A stretch of 64,000 nucleotides of DNA from JACCUZ01 sp038246575 (GTDB taxonomy: Bacteria > Actinomycetota > Actinomycetes > JACCUZ01). This document shows, piece after piece, positions 36,639 to 44,434 of the stretch. The notes under the pieces were generated by a model. That model was not told the DNA's origin and searched no databases. It was given only the letters and a program-made list of their open reading frames with translations. The translations under genes and the position numbers were made by a program. Where the stretch lies: assembly GCA_038246575.1 (NCBI GenBank), contig JBBRVU010000005.1, forward strand, positions 5,473 to 69,472. The letters run 5' to 3'. Each line of letters begins with the position of its first letter. The first letter of the stretch is position 1.

Positions 36639-39113
36639 ATGTCAATTCAGTCAACCATTGATGCTATCCGCGCCGAGGAGCGGGTGGCGCTGTACCGCCA
36701 GCGCCACCCCGCCGCCGACCGGTGGGCCGCCGGCTATGGCGCCATCGCCCATACCGTCGAGACCCAGGACCGGGTGTTCGGCATGGCGGCGGTGTGCGCC
36801 GCCCGCGCGATCACCGGGGACGGCGTGCCCTTGTTCGACCTACTCGCCGCCGCTGACCGCGTGGCCAGCGCCGCCATGTGGCTGGTCGCACACGAGACCT
36901 ACGCCCGCAACGTCTACCGCGATGGGCGCGACCTCGCCCCGGAAGACTTCAAGGCCACGCCGGAGGGCCATACCGGCGGCGCGCTGAACATGGTCCCCGC
37001 CTACGTCTGCTACATGGCGGTCAATGCCATCACCGGCATCACCCGTTCGTGGGTGATGGGGCAGGGCCACACCGTCGCCGCCATCGATTCGATCAACCTA
37101 CTGTTGGATAACATGACCCCCGCCCACGCCGCCCGGTACAGCGTCAGCGATGAGGGGCTGACCGGCTACGTGCGCGACTACTACTCCTACCAGTCCGCGC
37201 CGGATGGGTCCCCCGCGTCGCCGCTGGGCAGCCACATCAACCCCTATACGGGCGGCGGCATGGTGGAGGGCGGCTACCTGGGCTTCACCGAGCTGCAGTA
37301 CGTCCACATGCCCCTGCCGGGCGAGCGGCTGGTCGCCTTTCTCAGCGACGGCGCATTTGAAGAGCAGCGCGGCAGCGACTGGGCGCCACGCTGGTGGCGG
37401 GCGGAGGACAGCGGCCTGGTCGTGCCGATTATGATCAACAACGGCCGCCGCATCGATCAGCGCACGACGATGGCCCAGGAGGGCGGCGCCGACGGGTTAG
37501 TGCCACACCTGCGGCTGAATAGCTTCGATCCCTTTATCTTCGATGGGCGCGATCCTGCCGCCTTCGTCTGGGCGATCTGGGAGGCTGAGGCGCGGCTGAC
37601 AGCGGCTGCCGAAGCGGTGCGCAACCGGGGCGAGCATTACCCCGTGGCCCTGCCCTACGGCATCGCCGTGGCGCCCAAAGGGTCCGGATTCTACGGCGCG
37701 GGCACGAACCTCGCTCACAACTTGCCGCTCGGCGCCAACCCGCATACGGACCGCCAGGCGGGCGAGCGGTTCAACGACAGCGCCCGGCGGCTGTGGGTGC
37801 CGCCCGCGGAACTGAACGCGGCCGCGGAGGCGATGCTACACCACGCCGTCTCCCACCGCCCGCGCGAGCGCGACCATGCGCTGGCGTGGCGCGACGTGCG
37901 GCTGAAGAACGTGCCCGCGCCCGCCTTCCGGCCGGTGACCGAGGACCAGCGCGACCCGGCCCGCTGGACACGGCATTCGCCGATGGCGGCCGTGGACGCG
38001 ATGTTTCTCGCCACCGTACAGGCCAACCCGCACCTGCGCCCGCGGGCCGGCAACCCGGATGAGATGCGCTCCAACCGCATGACCCGCACGCTGGAAGCGC
38101 TCAAGTTCCGGGTGACGGACCCCGAGCCGGGCATCCCGGAGGCCATCACCGGCGCCGTGATCACCGCGCTCAACGAGGAGGCGGTGGCAGCGGCGGCGCT
38201 GGGCAACAAGGGCGGTATCAACATCATCGTCAGCTACGAGGCGTTCGCCGCCAAGATGCACGGCATCGTCCGCCAGGAGCTCATCTGGGCCGTCCACGCC
38301 ACCCTGGCCGGGCGGCGACCGGGCTGGCTGTCGGTGCCGCTTGTGCTCACGTCTCATACCTGGGAGAACGCGAAAAATGAGCAGTCGCACCAGGACCCCG
38401 TGCTGGCCGAGGCGCTGCTAGGCGAGGCGGCGGACGTGTCGCGCGTGCTATTCCCGGCCGACCACAACACTGCCGCCGCCGTGATGCACGGCGTGTACCA
38501 AACGCAAGGCCAAATTTGGACCCTGGTTGTACCGAAGTCCGGCACGGTGGCGGAGCTGTTCACGCCGGAGGAGGCGGCGCGGCTGCTGGATCAGGGGGCG
38601 CTGCGGCTCGATTGGGCAGGCCACGACCCGGCGCACGCGCGGCTGGTGCTGACGGCAGTCGGCGCGTATCAGCTTGAGCAGGCGCTGATCGCCTCCGCGC
38701 GGCTGACCGAGCGGAGCATCGCGCACGCGGTCAACTACATGCTGGAGCCGGGGCGGTTCCGGTCCCCGCGTGGCGCGGCGGAAGCGGCCATCGTCGCACC
38801 GGCTGTCCTGCTGGCGGCGCTGTACCCGGCAGCCGTGCCGGCCCGCATTTTCATCACCCACACGCGGCCGGAGCCGCTGTTGGGGATGCTCGCGCCCTCC
38901 ATCCGGGAGGGTGGCCGCACGGACTGCCTGGGGTTCATCAATCGTGGCGGCACGCTCAGCATCCCCGGATTGCTGTTCGCCAACCGCTCCACCTGGGCGC
39001 ATATCGTGGACGCGGCGGCGCGGCTGCTCGACGCACCGCGCGAGCAGTTACTCACCGCGGCCGAGCTGGCCGTGCTGGACGGGATGGCGACGCCGGAAGG
39101 GGTGCTCGTGTAG
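36639..39113 (+). CDS. xfp: Xylulose/fructose 6-phosphate phosphoketolase
   Basis: 824 residues, normal family length. Thiamine diphosphate enzyme that splits xylulose 5-phosphate or fructose 6-phosphate to acetyl phosphate. Motifs: EGHTGGALNMVPAYV, GQGHTVAAIDS, SHINPYTGGGMVEGGYLG, FLSDGAFEEQRGSDWAPR, and SYEAFAAKMHGIVRQE with the C-terminal domain. AGGAGCGC RBS before ATG 36639. With acetate kinase it forms the ATP-yielding end of a phosphoketolase shunt. Confidence 0.95.
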   Translation: MSIQSTIDAIRAEERVALYRQRHPAADRWAAGYGAIAHTVETQDRVFGMAAVCAARAITGDGVPLFDLLAAADRVASAAMWLVAHETYARNVYRDGRDLAPEDFKATPEGHTGGALNMVPAYVCYMAVNAITGITRSWVMGQGHTVAAIDSINLLLDNMTPAHAARYSVSDEGLTGYVRDYYSYQSAPDGSPASPLGSHINPYTGGGMVEGGYLGFTELQYVHMPLPGERLVAFLSDGAFEEQRGSDWAPRWWRAEDSGLVVPIMINNGRRIDQRTTMAQEGGADGLVPHLRLNSFDPFIFDGRDPAAFVWAIWEAEARLTAAAEAVRNRGEHYPVALPYGIAVAPKGSGFYGAGTNLAHNLPLGANPHTDRQAGERFNDSARRLWVPPAELNAAAEAMLHHAVSHRPRERDHALAWRDVRLKNVPAPAFRPVTEDQRDPARWTRHSPMAAVDAMFLATVQANPHLRPRAGNPDEMRSNRMTRTLEALKFRVTDPEPGIPEAITGAVITALNEEAVAAAALGNKGGINIIVSYEAFAAKMHGIVRQELIWAVHATLAGRRPGWLSVPLVLTSHTWENAKNEQSHQDPVLAEALLGEAADVSRVLFPADHNTAAAVMHGVYQTQGQIWTLVVPKSGTVAELFTPEEAARLLDQGALRLDWAGHDPAHARLVLTAVGAYQLEQALIASARLTERSIAHAVNYMLEPGRFRSPRGAAEAAIVAPAVLLAALYPAAVPARIFITHTRPEPLLGMLAPSIREGGRTDCLGFINRGGTLSIPGLLFANRSTWAHIVDAAARLLDAPREQLLTAAELAVLDGMATPEGVLV

Positions 39114-39151
39114 GGGCATGGCCGGCCGCGTCCTGCTCGCTGTGCCACCGT

Positions 39152-39366
39152 TCACCGCCCCTGCCCATCGGCCGGCCAGGGATGCCAGGCCTGCTGCTGC
39201 ACCTGCACGCCCCCCTTCTGCGCCAGCACCTCCCACCGGGAGCGGTCGCCCTCGCGCCAGAACCGCAGGTCGAGCACGTCGGCCCTCACCTTGATGCCGC
39301 GCAGCGTCACATCCGGCAGCCACCGGGGCAGTTCCGGGTCGACGAACAGGCGGCCGTAACCGCGTC
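39152..39366 (-). pseudogene. C-terminal remnant of glycogen-debranching enzyme (amylo-alpha-1,6-glucosidase)
   Basis: The minus frame reads GYGRLFVDPELPRWLPDVTL, RADVLDLRFWREGDRSRWEV and ends at a TGA (39152). This is the closing beta-rich segment of GDE-type enzymes. Everything upstream of about 39366 is unrelated plus-strand sequence (the NicO tail), so only about 70 of some 700 residues survive. Confidence 0.65.
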
Positions 39367-39596
39367 GCGTTCGGGCTGCTGCTCGTGGTGATGTTCAGCA
39401 TCGGGCTGGCCGCGGTGCTGACGGGGATCAGGCCTGCTGCTGGTGTACGCTGGCCCGCAGCTCGCACGCCTGTCACGGGTCAAGGCGGGGAGCGGCCTCG
39501 CGCGCGCTGCCGGTCGTGAGCGCTGCGGCGGTGATCGTGGCGGGCCTGCTGATCATGCTACGCGCTGCCGGACAGAGCGGCTTGCCGCTTGTCTGA
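39358..39596 (+). pseudogene. C-terminal remnant of a NicO/RcnA-type metal exporter
   Basis: Plus frame RVAFGLLLVVMFSIGLAAVL, then after a shift near 39428 LLLVYAGPQLARLSRVKAGS, then after a second shift near 39505 LPVVSAAAVIVAGLLIMLRA to a TGA at 39594. These are the last two helices of nickel/cobalt exporters. The start is missing at the junction with the debranching-enzyme fragment. Confidence 0.65.
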
Positions 39597-39645
39597 TCGG
39601 TCGCTGCACCCGGTCAATCGTCACGGATTACGGGAGACGCCGCCC

Positions 39646-40191
39646 ATGCTGGACTCTGACCCGCGCTGCATCGATCGGCGCCGCGCGCTGCGGCTGGCCA
39701 CGCTGGGACTGGCGGCGCTGGCGGGGCCGCGGGCCGGCAGCGCGCGCGGGCAGGAGACGGCTGTGCCGCCGGTCTGGATCCCGCCGGATGCCGGCGCGCG
39801 CGAACAGTGGGTGGCGGTCAACCTGACAGCCCAGGCAGCAGTGGCGATGCGGGGTGCCGGTCGGGTGCGCGTGGCCCTGGCCACCACCGGCATGGACGGC
39901 TGGGAGACGCCGGAGGGGATCTTCCGCATCAACCGCCGCGTCTACAACGAGACGATGACCTCGGCCGCGCTCGGCATCAGCGACCCGAACGACCAGTACG
40001 TCCTCACCGGCGTGCTGTTCACGCAGTACTTCACCAACGTCGGCCACGCCCTGCACCTGAACTACTGGCGGCCGGACGAGGTGTTCGGCCGGGTGCGGAC
40101 CAGCCACGGCTGCGTCGGTCTGCGCTACGACGACGCGGCCTTCCTGTGGGACTTTCTCCGCATCGGCAGCCGCGTGGTGATCCACAGTTGA
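39646..40191 (+). CDS. L,D-transpeptidase (YkuD-type)
   Basis: 181 residues with an arginine-containing export signal (DRRRALRLATLGLAALAGPR, possibly Tat) and a catalytic domain ending in RTSHGCVGLRYDDAAFLWDF, where His and Cys of SHGCVGLR are the active site. It would form 3-3 peptidoglycan cross-links or anchor proteins. The domain lacks a LysM module. ATG 39646 chosen; upstream codons do not look coding. Confidence 0.88.
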   Translation: MLDSDPRCIDRRRALRLATLGLAALAGPRAGSARGQETAVPPVWIPPDAGAREQWVAVNLTAQAAVAMRGAGRVRVALATTGMDGWETPEGIFRINRRVYNETMTSAALGISDPNDQYVLTGVLFTQYFTNVGHALHLNYWRPDEVFGRVRTSHGCVGLRYDDAAFLWDFLRIGSRVVIHS

Positions 40192-40279
40192 GCGGTGGCC
40201 ATCGGCCGGCAGGCGTTGCCCGTTCTGCTGTCCAGGCCTATGCTGTGAGCATCTACTACACCGGGTAGGAGTAAGCAAC

Positions 40280-40783
40280 ATGATGCTCAGTGCGGCGCTG
40301 CGCACGTCTGCTTGGCGACCCTCGTTCGGCGCGCTGCTACCGGCCCTGCACGGGTTCGGCCTGCGCGGCTGGTGGGTGGCCTTTGGCGCGACGCTGGCCA
40401 GCGCCATGGTGATGGGCGTCCCGACGGTGATGTTCGACAATCCCTGGTTCCGGCGGATGACGCCGACCCGGCCCCAGGACTACGTGTTCTGGGGCGCCTC
40501 CGCAGCGCTTATCGGCCTGATCACGGGGACGTTCGTCGGGCGCCCGGAGGGGGCCGGGGACCGGCAGGCGCTGACCGGCGGCTTCCTGTCGTTCCTCGCC
40601 ATCGGCTGCCCGATCTGCAACAAGGTGGTTGTGCTGCTGCTCGGCGTCTCGGGCGCGCTAACCTTGTTCGGCCCGGCCCAACTCTTCATGGGCATCGCGT
40701 CACTGGTACTGCTGGGCTGGACGCTACTGCTACGCGCTGGCGCGGTCGCCGGTACGTCCTGCGCTAGCGCTCCCCGGTCCTGA
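40280..40783 (+). CDS. Membrane protein with a GCPICNK motif
   Basis: 167 residues with four predicted helices. The third opens with FLAIGCPICNKVVVLLLGVS, a conserved CxxC-N-K motif also seen in actinobacterial relatives. The paired cysteines at the membrane edge suggest redox or metal chemistry, but no function is assigned. GTAGGAGTAA lies upstream of the ATG. 88 bp after the L,D-transpeptidase gene. Confidence 0.65.
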   Translation: MMLSAALRTSAWRPSFGALLPALHGFGLRGWWVAFGATLASAMVMGVPTVMFDNPWFRRMTPTRPQDYVFWGASAALIGLITGTFVGRPEGAGDRQALTGGFLSFLAIGCPICNKVVVLLLGVSGALTLFGPAQLFMGIASLVLLGWTLLLRAGAVAGTSCASAPRS

Positions 40784-40894
40784 CAGTCGCGCGAGTGCGG
40801 GGCACGAGCATGGCCCCCGGTCAACGCGTTTGCAGGCCGCATTCATGAAATCCTGGAGACGCTGGCGGCGCAAGGGCACCGGCGCGGCCAGCAG

Positions 40895-41716
40895 TCAACG
40901 CAGCTGCAGCACCAGCAGCGCCACACCCGCGAACGCGAGCCGATACCAGACGAACACGTACAGGGGCCGGACGGCCACGTAGCGCAGCAGCAGGTCGACC
41001 GCCAGCAGACCGACAGCGAATGAGACGATGATCCCGGCCACGAGGGCGGCCGGGCTGACCCCTTCGGCTGCGGCGGTACGGAGATTCGGCAGCTCCTTCA
41101 GCGAGGCGGCGACGACGATGGGCGCCGCCAGCAGAAACGAGAACCGCGCCGCGGCGGCGCGGGAGAGGCCCGCGAACATCCCCGCGGCGATCGTGGTACC
41201 CGAGCGGGACACGCCCGGCGCCAGCGCCAGCGCCTGCGCCGCACCGATCAGCAGCGCCCACCGCGTGTCCAGCCGCTCCACCCCGGATGCCTGCTTCGCC
41301 CATCGCTCGGCGGCGAGCATCAGCAGCCCGAACCCGGCGAGCAGGGCGATCACCAGCCGCGTGTCGCGCGTCCTCTGTTCAATCAGGTCGTTGAACAGCC
41401 CGCCGACGATCACCGCGGGCACGGAGCCAACTACAACCAGCAATGCTAGCCGGCCGAATGAGCTCCAGTCGCGCAACCGGTGGCGGTGGATGAGGGCGTC
41501 CGCAACCCCATGCCGCGCCAGCCGCACGAAGTCCCGGCCGAAGTACACCAGCAGCGCGAGCATCGTGCCGAGGTGCAGAGCCACGTCGAAGCTGAGCGGG
41601 TGCGGCTCCCAGCCGAGCATGCGTGGGACCAGCACCAGGTGGCCGGAGGAAGAGATCGGCAGGAACTCCGTCAGTCCCTGCACGAACCCGAGCACGATCG
41701 CGTGGAACACGGTCAT
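40895..41716 (-). CDS. uppP: Undecaprenyl-diphosphatase
   Basis: 273 residues, about eight membrane segments. Recycles the C55 lipid carrier of peptidoglycan synthesis. Signature QGLTEFLPISSSGHLVLVP (catalytic Glu and Ser) near the N-terminus and PGVSRSGTTIAAGMFAGLSR with the catalytic Arg. Members can confer bacitracin tolerance. Near the L,D-transpeptidase gene, so an envelope theme. Confidence 0.95.
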   Translation of the reverse strand: MTVFHAIVLGFVQGLTEFLPISSSGHLVLVPRMLGWEPHPLSFDVALHLGTMLALLVYFGRDFVRLARHGVADALIHRHRLRDWSSFGRLALLVVVGSVPAVIVGGLFNDLIEQRTRDTRLVIALLAGFGLLMLAAERWAKQASGVERLDTRWALLIGAAQALALAPGVSRSGTTIAAGMFAGLSRAAAARFSFLLAAPIVVAASLKELPNLRTAAAEGVSPAALVAGIIVSFAVGLLAVDLLLRYVAVRPLYVFVWYRLAFAGVALLVLQLR

Positions 41717-41746
41717 AGAACGCCCTCACCCAGCCCCCAGTAAGGC

Positions 41747-41777
41747 GGGACCTCCTCTCTCCCCGGCGGGAGGTCCC
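41747..41777 (-). terminator. Hairpin between DUF1461 gene and uppP
   Basis: GGGACCTCC / GGAGGTCCC, 9-bp perfect arms, 13-nt loop. It lies beyond the DUF1461 stop and in the uppP leader; no T-tract is evident. Confidence 0.45.
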
Positions 41778-41987
41778 ACAGGCAGACGCGGGGAAACCGT
41801 CTTCACGGCGCGTTGGCATGCGAGTAACCCTCGATCGCTCGGCCACCCACTCCAGGGATACACCACGGATCGTGGGAGGCCGGGTTGTATCGCGGTGGAA
41901 ATCCAATGAGCGCCGCCGGCCGGCGCGGGGACGAGTCGTGCGCTCACAGGCGGGTCTGCCATGACAGGACGTCGTCCGGGGCGGTCA

Positions 41988-42773
41988 TCAGGCCGTAGCG
42001 CTCCGGCGCAGTTCGGGCGATGCCGCCTCCTTGATGCCCGTGGGCGCGCGCCACAGGTACCAGCGTGACAGGAGGGCGAGGATCACGGCCTCGGCGAGCG
42101 TCATGCCGATCAAGATGCTCGTGGCCGTGACCCAGAACTCGAACGGGAACATCTGGATCAGATGGTCCCGTCGCGGGTCGAGCAGCCACAGGTCGTTGGC
42201 GAAGCTGAGCAGGTGGAATTGTGTGAACAGCCGGTCGAAGTCCAGCGCGACCGTCACACCGAAGGCGGCGCCCGCCAGCACGAAGACCAGCATCGTCAGC
42301 CAGGTCAACCGGGCCAGGGCGCGCAGGCCCGCCCGCCCCTGGAGCACGAGCCGCAATGCCGCATACACGAGGATCACCACGATCGCGACTTCCTGTGCTC
42401 GGAAGATGACCTGGACGAGCTGCTGCACGTCGCGCATGTGCAACACCTCGCGGTCGTTGAACAGCGAGCCGGTCTGCCCGGCGAAGTCCGCGACCTGGAT
42501 GCGCAGGTAGTCGTCGTCGCTGAACAGGTAGGTGCGGATCGCGCGCGTGGCGCGCAGCAGCTCAGACCTGGGGATGCCGGCCACCGCCTCCACGTTGTAG
42601 CGGTTGATGCTGAAGTCATACAGCCACTGCGCGCCAAACAGATAGCGCACGTTCGTCCCAATCAGCGCCACCGGGACGCTGAGCGCGAACAGCACGGCGC
42701 CGAGGCGCAACACCCAGCGGGCCGACGCAGGCACGCGCGAGGGAGTGCCGGGAACAACGGATCCAGCGGTCAA
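41988..42773 (-). CDS. DUF1461 (TIGR01906-type) integral membrane protein
   Basis: 261 residues with five predicted helices and the family's conserved loop FNDREVLHMRDVQQLVQVIF. Function unknown. I move the start from a GTG at 42809 to TTG 42773 because GAGGAGG sits 5 nt upstream of it and the GTG lies inside an operator (42800-42817). This leaves a leader of about 35 nt. Control by the BlaI-type repressor is inferred from the operator match. Confidence 0.8.
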   Translation of the reverse strand: MTAGSVVPGTPSRVPASARWVLRLGAVLFALSVPVALIGTNVRYLFGAQWLYDFSINRYNVEAVAGIPRSELLRATRAIRTYLFSDDDYLRIQVADFAGQTGSLFNDREVLHMRDVQQLVQVIFRAQEVAIVVILVYAALRLVLQGRAGLRALARLTWLTMLVFVLAGAAFGVTVALDFDRLFTQFHLLSFANDLWLLDPRRDHLIQMFPFEFWVTATSILIGMTLAEAVILALLSRWYLWRAPTGIKEAASPELRRSATA

Positions 42774-42799
42774 GGCTTCCTCCTCAACTACGTGGCCAC

Positions 42800-42817
42800 C
42801 TACTATCACTTGTAGTA
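42800..42817 (-). promoter_or_regulatory. Third BlaI-type operator
   Basis: CTACTATCACTTGTAGTA has the CTAC-N8-GTAG(TA) frame of the sites at 889-906 and 2738-2755, with a more diverged centre. A minus-strand -10 (TATACT, 42819-42814) overlaps it. Confidence 0.5.
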
Positions 42818-43000
42818 TAGGAGAGGGAGCATTGCCTCACATATGCCGCGCACCGAACATGCACTCCGACGGATGTGTCAGGCCGGCTGCTCGACGAAAC
42901 AGAGGATGGTTCATGACCTCTCACTCTGGCGGGTACTCCATGGTGGAGTGTCGGAGGCCCGAAAGGTTGAGGGCCATCGAGAAGAACCCGGACCGCGTGT
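42818..43000. other. Intergenic region with a dyad
   Basis: ACTCCA-TGG-TGGAGT at about 42935-42949 is a perfect 6-bp inverted repeat, possibly an operator for the 44-residue gene downstream. Nothing else recognised. Confidence 0.3.
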
Positions 43001-43135
43001 ATGCACAAGCTGCCCGAACCACTCTTATGCTTGCTCGTAGTTGGCCTCGCCGCGGTCACCACCACGACCGTGCTCGTCACGCTGGCCGCGACCAGCGACA
43101 TCCACCTGGTGCTGCACGCCTGCTGCGCCAACTGA
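43001..43135 (+). CDS. Small (44 aa) membrane or exported peptide
   Basis: MHKLPEPLLCLLVVGLAAVT followed by a Thr/Val-rich stretch and ending HLVLHACCAN. It looks like a single membrane helix or uncleaved signal with a terminal CC pair. GAGAAG lies upstream of the ATG. Function unknown; coding status rests on composition and RBS only. Confidence 0.4.
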   Translation: MHKLPEPLLCLLVVGLAAVTTTTVLVTLAATSDIHLVLHACCAN

Positions 43136-43148
43136 GCGCCCTCGATGC

Positions 43149-43784
43149 TCACGTGACCAGATAGGCCGCGGGGTCGGCCAGGAACTGCTTCTTGCAGGAC
43201 GGCGCACAGAAGGCGATGGTCCGCCCTCCATGCGCGACCGTGTGGCGGGCGGTCGCCGGGTCCACGTCCATCAGGCAGACCGGGTCCAGCCGCTCCAGGC
43301 CGTCCCCGTCCCCGGCGCTCTCGACGAACGGGGTATACGGCGCCTCCGGGGGCGGCAGGTAGCGCTCGTAGATGTGGTCGGCCAGCACCGGGGGCGGGGG
43401 CAGCACCGCGCCCGCATCGAGCATCGCCTGGGCGTAGTCGTACACCGCCGGGATGAGCGCGAGGTCGTTGAGGTCGCCCAACCAGATTGACCGCCCGTGC
43501 AGCTGCAGCAGGGCGTTATTGCCGACCGCACAGGGCCCCAGGCAGCCGGTGAAGGTCAGGTGGAGCCGGTTGCGGATGTGCCGGCGCTCCCACTCGTCGC
43601 CCCACAGGCTATTGTCGAATGGCATCCGGCCCTTCTCTGCCCAGCCGCAGCAGCAGTTGCCGTTCTCCCGCGAGCAGACGAACAGATTGCCCGTGACCTG
43701 AACGATGCGGAACTCCTCGCCCCGGGCCCCCACCTTGACCGTGGAGATACTCGGCCGGCGCGGAGAAATCGGCGTGTCACTCAT
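43149..43784 (-). CDS. (2Fe-2S) ferredoxin-like protein with C-terminal YHS domain
   Basis: 211 residues. The N-terminal half has a thioredoxin-like 2Fe-2S ferredoxin cysteine set (VCSRENGNCCCGW ... LTFTGCLGPCAVGNN), as in cobalt-chelatase-associated ferredoxins. The C-terminal 55 residues are a YHS domain (LDPVCLMDVDPATARHTVAH ... FCAPSCKKQF). Together with CopA and the ABC ATPase this is the third YHS fusion in the window. Role inferred: electron transfer or metal sensing. Confidence 0.75.
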   Translation of the reverse strand: MSDTPISPRRPSISTVKVGARGEEFRIVQVTGNLFVCSRENGNCCCGWAEKGRMPFDNSLWGDEWERRHIRNRLHLTFTGCLGPCAVGNNALLQLHGRSIWLGDLNDLALIPAVYDYAQAMLDAGAVLPPPPVLADHIYERYLPPPEAPYTPFVESAGDGDGLERLDPVCLMDVDPATARHTVAHGGRTIAFCAPSCKKQFLADPAAYLVT

Positions 43785-44022
43785 AGTGCTGGTTGCTCCC
43801 GTTCAGGTGTTCTCGGACTGGGATGGTCCGGGGCGTTCCCCGCCTGCATGGTGCGCAACGCTCGTCGTCGGCCGTGACCTCGACGAGGATGTCTTCCGGC
43901 TCCATGCCGGGCATCGGTGCGGCAACCGTGAGGCGGTCCTCGCTGCGGTACATCTTCACGGGGACGGGCTGTGCGCTCCCGGTATCGTTCATCGCGGTCA
44001 TGGGTCCCGCCTGCGGCCGCAC
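43777..44022 (-). pseudogene. Truncated Hsp20
   Basis: Begins PVPVKMYRSEDRLTVAAPMP and EPEDILVEVTADD, nearly identical to the Hsp20 at 8458-8919. It then leaves the family and ends in unrelated sequence overlapping the ferredoxin start. The alpha-crystallin domain is missing. Confidence 0.65.
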
Positions 44023-44033
44023 ACCCGCGGTCG

Positions 44034-44290
44034 CTAGCGCGTGACGTTGAGGATGAGCATCAGCCCGCCCCCACCGTGCTGCTCACGGTTGTCGTTGGTG
44101 GTGTGATGGTTGATGTGGCAGTGCAGCAACCACTTGCCCGGCTCGCGCGCCTCCCAGATGCCCCGGACTCCGGGCCCGTAACTGAGCGCCACCAGGACCG
44201 ACCGAATCCCCACTGCTTCAAGGCGCAGGGCCGACAGGCGGGCTTCCAGCTCGTTCGGGAAGCGTGCACGACCGCAATGTCCTTCACGGT
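44034..44290 (-). pseudogene. C-terminal remnant of a multicopper oxidase
   Basis: The frame ends IWEAREPGKWLLHCHINHHT, then TNDNREQHGGGGLMLILNVT and TAG. HCHINHH supplies T1/T3 copper ligands, with M later in the GLMLIL segment. The upstream 45 residues (FPNELEARLSALRLEAVGIR) do not match the family, so the fragment is a fusion or decayed. It would complete the kind of protein truncated at 18.5-19.1 kb. Confidence 0.6.
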
Positions 44291-44304
44291 GGTCCCTCCT
44301 GTCC

Positions 44305-44433
44305 CTACCGCCTCACGAGGAACCAATGGAGGTGCCCGGGGCACTCACCGTCGAGCTCGGCGAGCACTTCCCACTCCTCCAGCTCCAGCTCTCATGGGTC
44401 CTCGCCCGGCTCCAGGTCGCGGTGAGCGCTCAT
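44305..44433 (-). pseudogene. Small gene broken by an in-frame TGA
   Basis: ATG 44433 opens MSAHRDLEPGEDP; a TGA follows exactly where TGG (Trp) would keep the acidic pattern, then ELELEEWEVLAELDGECPGH and LHWFLVRR to a TAG. One base change would restore a 42-residue acidic peptide. Function unknown. Confidence 0.35.
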
Positions 44434-44434
44434 C

